This document shows positions 61,964 through 64,000 of a stretch of 64,000 bases of DNA, one piece after another. Positions within the stretch are counted from its first letter, which is position 1. Each line of letters opens with the position of its first letter. This DNA comes from Plasmopara viticola (lineage: Eukaryota > Oomycota > Peronosporomycetes > Peronosporales > Peronosporaceae). The notes beneath the pieces were generated by a model, which had not been told where the DNA came from, did not search any database, and was given only the letters and a program-made list of their open reading frames with translations. The DNA lies in the NCBI GenBank assembly GCA_001695595.3, contig MBPM02000112.1:1-64000 (forward strand), read 5' to 3'. Made by a program: the position numbers and the translations under genes.

Positions 61964-62050
61964 TTCAAGTAGTCTGTATAACATAATATGACTTGCACAT
62001 CTCTATGCCTACGTCGAAATATAATATACAAATTACTACCTCTCTACAAG

Positions 62051-62610
62051 TTAGTTCGAGGTTATTTTCCGACCATTTGGTGTGACAAACACTTTGATCG
62101 GCCGGATAGCTTAATGATTCGAAACCACAAGTTTTCATCGAGACCAGTATTGCTGCTGGTTCTGCGGATAAGTACTTGGCCTCGATTGTTGACCTGCATA
62201 GCAAGGAATTGAACTCCCATGTACAGTTCGAAGCCTTGTCCGACGTCGCGGGAGGCGAAGCCGGTGTTGCAGCTCCCGGTCCGATGCAGACACGCCGACT
62301 TAGAGTGGCCAACCTCTTCCCTTAAGCGAATTCGAGCTCGGGCCGCCCGTCGCCCTTACGGGCCCTGGCGACGACCCTTTAGTCTCCGAAATTGAAGCGG
62401 AGGGAAGCAGAGGCTCAGTCCTCGAACGCGTCGCCCTTATGTGGTGCCTCGACCACAAGGTCCAAAATCGCAGCGACTGAATCGAGAGTCGGGCTCAGGC
62501 CGCCCATCACTCTTTCGGGCCCTGGAGACGACCGTCTAGTCTCCGATCCCGGTCCAGTCGTCTTGGTCGGGTAGCCCCTGGAGAGACACTGGTTCTGGTT
62601 GGGGCTATCC
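62051..62610 (-). pseudogene. E3 ORF3 remnant (E1-type short form)
   Basis: It shares with E1 the layout of two SSPGPER-type segments and the missing chromodomain. The C-terminal end aligns with E2 (AMQVN, NTGLDENLWF, PIKVFVT) but with frame changes. The ATG used by E1 and E2 is lost. Confidence 0.55.
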
Positions 62611-62929
62611 TGGTAGGCTTAGGCTTAGTTGGCTTGACTTGGGTACTTGAAAGAATATCGAAACATGAGGACGAGTTATAAGAGGCGCTTAATCACCTCT
62701 CATACCTTAATCCCCTCCGAAAATCGATCACTTTGAGGCTGACAATCTAAGCTGTCAGAATTTTTCCCGTCCAAGTCGAGCACTCTAGAACATGATATTC
62801 TGTGAGAAGTCATATAAAATATCACAAGTAAACCGAGATTTTGGCCCGCCAGGTATAGCTTTGGAGTCGAATCGAGTCTGCCGGCGAAGAAAACGGCTGA
62901 AGGCGAAGTGTTGGTAGAGGTAGGGACGG

Positions 62930-64000
62930 CTACAGGAAGCGCACAACAAAGAGCGGTGCGTTGGTGCGCATAAAGGCACCCATCGAGCAAGAGCATCGAA
63001 GCCGAGCCAACACAAACTTGAGCGACGCTTGCTGCTCTTCATCGTACACCCTACGTTTTCAAATATGCACATGCGCACTAAGCGTGGTGTCCACGACCTG
63101 GAGCGCAAGCACCAGAGGCAAAAGCTCACGCTGGCGCAATAACCCGTCATTGCGCACTATCCACAGCAAGTGGAGCGTGATGCAACGTGTAATCTGCCAC
63201 TGGTCATGCACCACGGCAGCATGGTCGTGCCAAGCGGGTGTAAGGGCTAGTTGACGACCAGGGGCGATGTCGAGCCATGTCGGTGTGGTGACGGAGAAAG
63301 CTGACCAGTCACGAAACAAAACTGGCCATAGCTCGGCTGGCAGAACGCACTCAAAGAACAGGTGCCGCTCTGTTTCCACTGCGATGCACCCGCTGCGTAC
63401 GCAGTAGATGATGCCGGGATGCGCCTCGCGCAGAAACGAGAATCGTGAACGCACTGGCAGCAGACGGAAGGCGAGTAGGAATTGCAGATCTTCGTTTACA
63501 GGAAGCAGTAGCCGATGTAGACGCTTGGACTGGCTCACGAAATCTTTGATTTCGGTTATTGTAGCGCTTTCATCGTGCAGCTAGATTGAGTGTGGCTTCG
63601 TGGGTGCTGGGGTCTCCCACACAAACAGGAGCAACTGGGATCGTGGCACCAAGGACACAATACATTCGCGTTCCCCCTCACGCACGCCAGCGTGTGGCAC
63701 AGTGGGATACACCTAGGCCACGCCTGAAGTCGGAAGCGGTGCATTGAAGCACAGATTCCTTAGTCGCTCGAAGACTTGTGTGGCTTCGTGATGCAGGCGT
63801 CGAAGCCACTGGTTTTACTGGTATACAGGGACCGATGTAAGCCGGTATTCGATGTTGTCGCGCGCAAACGCATCAGCATCCGGCCATGCACCGTCAGCGT
63901 CCAGAAAATTAGCAACACACTAAAGCTTGAAAGTTGTTGCGGTGTGCTGGCGTTATCTGCACTGGGGCTCGGCAACTATGCACAGACTACGCCGCTGTAA
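62930..64000 (-). pseudogene. E3 ORF2 C-terminal remnant
   Basis: The stop at 62930-62932 matches those of E1 and E2. The clean stretch 63538-63059 (159 codons) encodes the C-terminal zinc knuckle (CVRSGC, then HLFFEC) and the flanking region. Elsewhere homologous segments are scattered over all three frames. The gene continues past the window; RT and endonuclease are not in view. Confidence 0.85.

Larger units (their letters stand above)
61964..64000 (-). mobile_element. E3: decayed tRNA-Leu-targeted LINE, 3' part only
   Basis: Starts with the same 3' terminus as E1 and E2 (plus strand TTCAAGTAGTCTGTAT). It contains a shortened ORF3 region of the E1 type and the C-terminal part of ORF2, with many substitutions and frameshifts. 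It is the oldest of the three. Its 5' part lies beyond the window, so whether it is full length cannot be told. Confidence 0.92.

Overview
This window is eukaryotic nuclear DNA. It is a tandem tRNA gene array interrupted by non-LTR (LINE) retrotransposons. No host protein-coding gene is visible. Retroelements of this style (APE endonuclease, reverse transcriptase, C-terminal zinc knuckle, no RNase H, no poly(A) tail) together with large tRNA clusters suggest an oomycete such as a Phytophthora relative. That placement rests on protein resemblance recalled by eye, not on a search.

Layout. 1-33828: 45 complete tRNA-Leu(CAG) loci plus a final 15-nt fragment, in head-to-tail units of 742 bp (82-nt tRNA plus 660-nt spacer). 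Spacers are almost identical and there are no spacer indels; 15 of the 45 tRNA loci carry a small D-arm deletion. 33829-41641: element E1, minus strand, about 7.8 kb. 41643-52783: 15 more units, all with full-length tRNAs but more spacer variation, ending in a tRNA fragment. 52784-61237: element E2, minus strand, about 8.45 kb. 61238-61963: one diverged unit. 61964-64000: the 3' part of a third, decayed element E3, running off the window.

All three elements end at the same nucleotide of the tRNA gene, after base 15 in box A, in the same antisense orientation. For E1 and E2, where both ends are present, a 16-18 bp target duplication is seen. It restores a complete tRNA gene beside the element's 5' end, so the insertion displaces the gene without destroying it. 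E1 and E2 appear full length: a 5' leader of about 90 nt, ORF1 (862 codons in E2), ORF2 (APE endonuclease, reverse transcriptase, zinc knuckle), and a third ORF. In E2 the third ORF encodes a Pro/Ser-rich linker, a chromodomain and a papain-like cysteine-protease-like region. E1 and E3 keep only shortened, rearranged versions. Only E2 ORF1 is fully open; every other element gene has frameshifts or stops.

The most interesting points are a tRNA-gene-specific LINE with a chromodomain-bearing third ORF, and the concentration of every indel of the left array within about 15 nt of the element's inferred first-strand nick. That pattern fits repair scars from abortive insertion.
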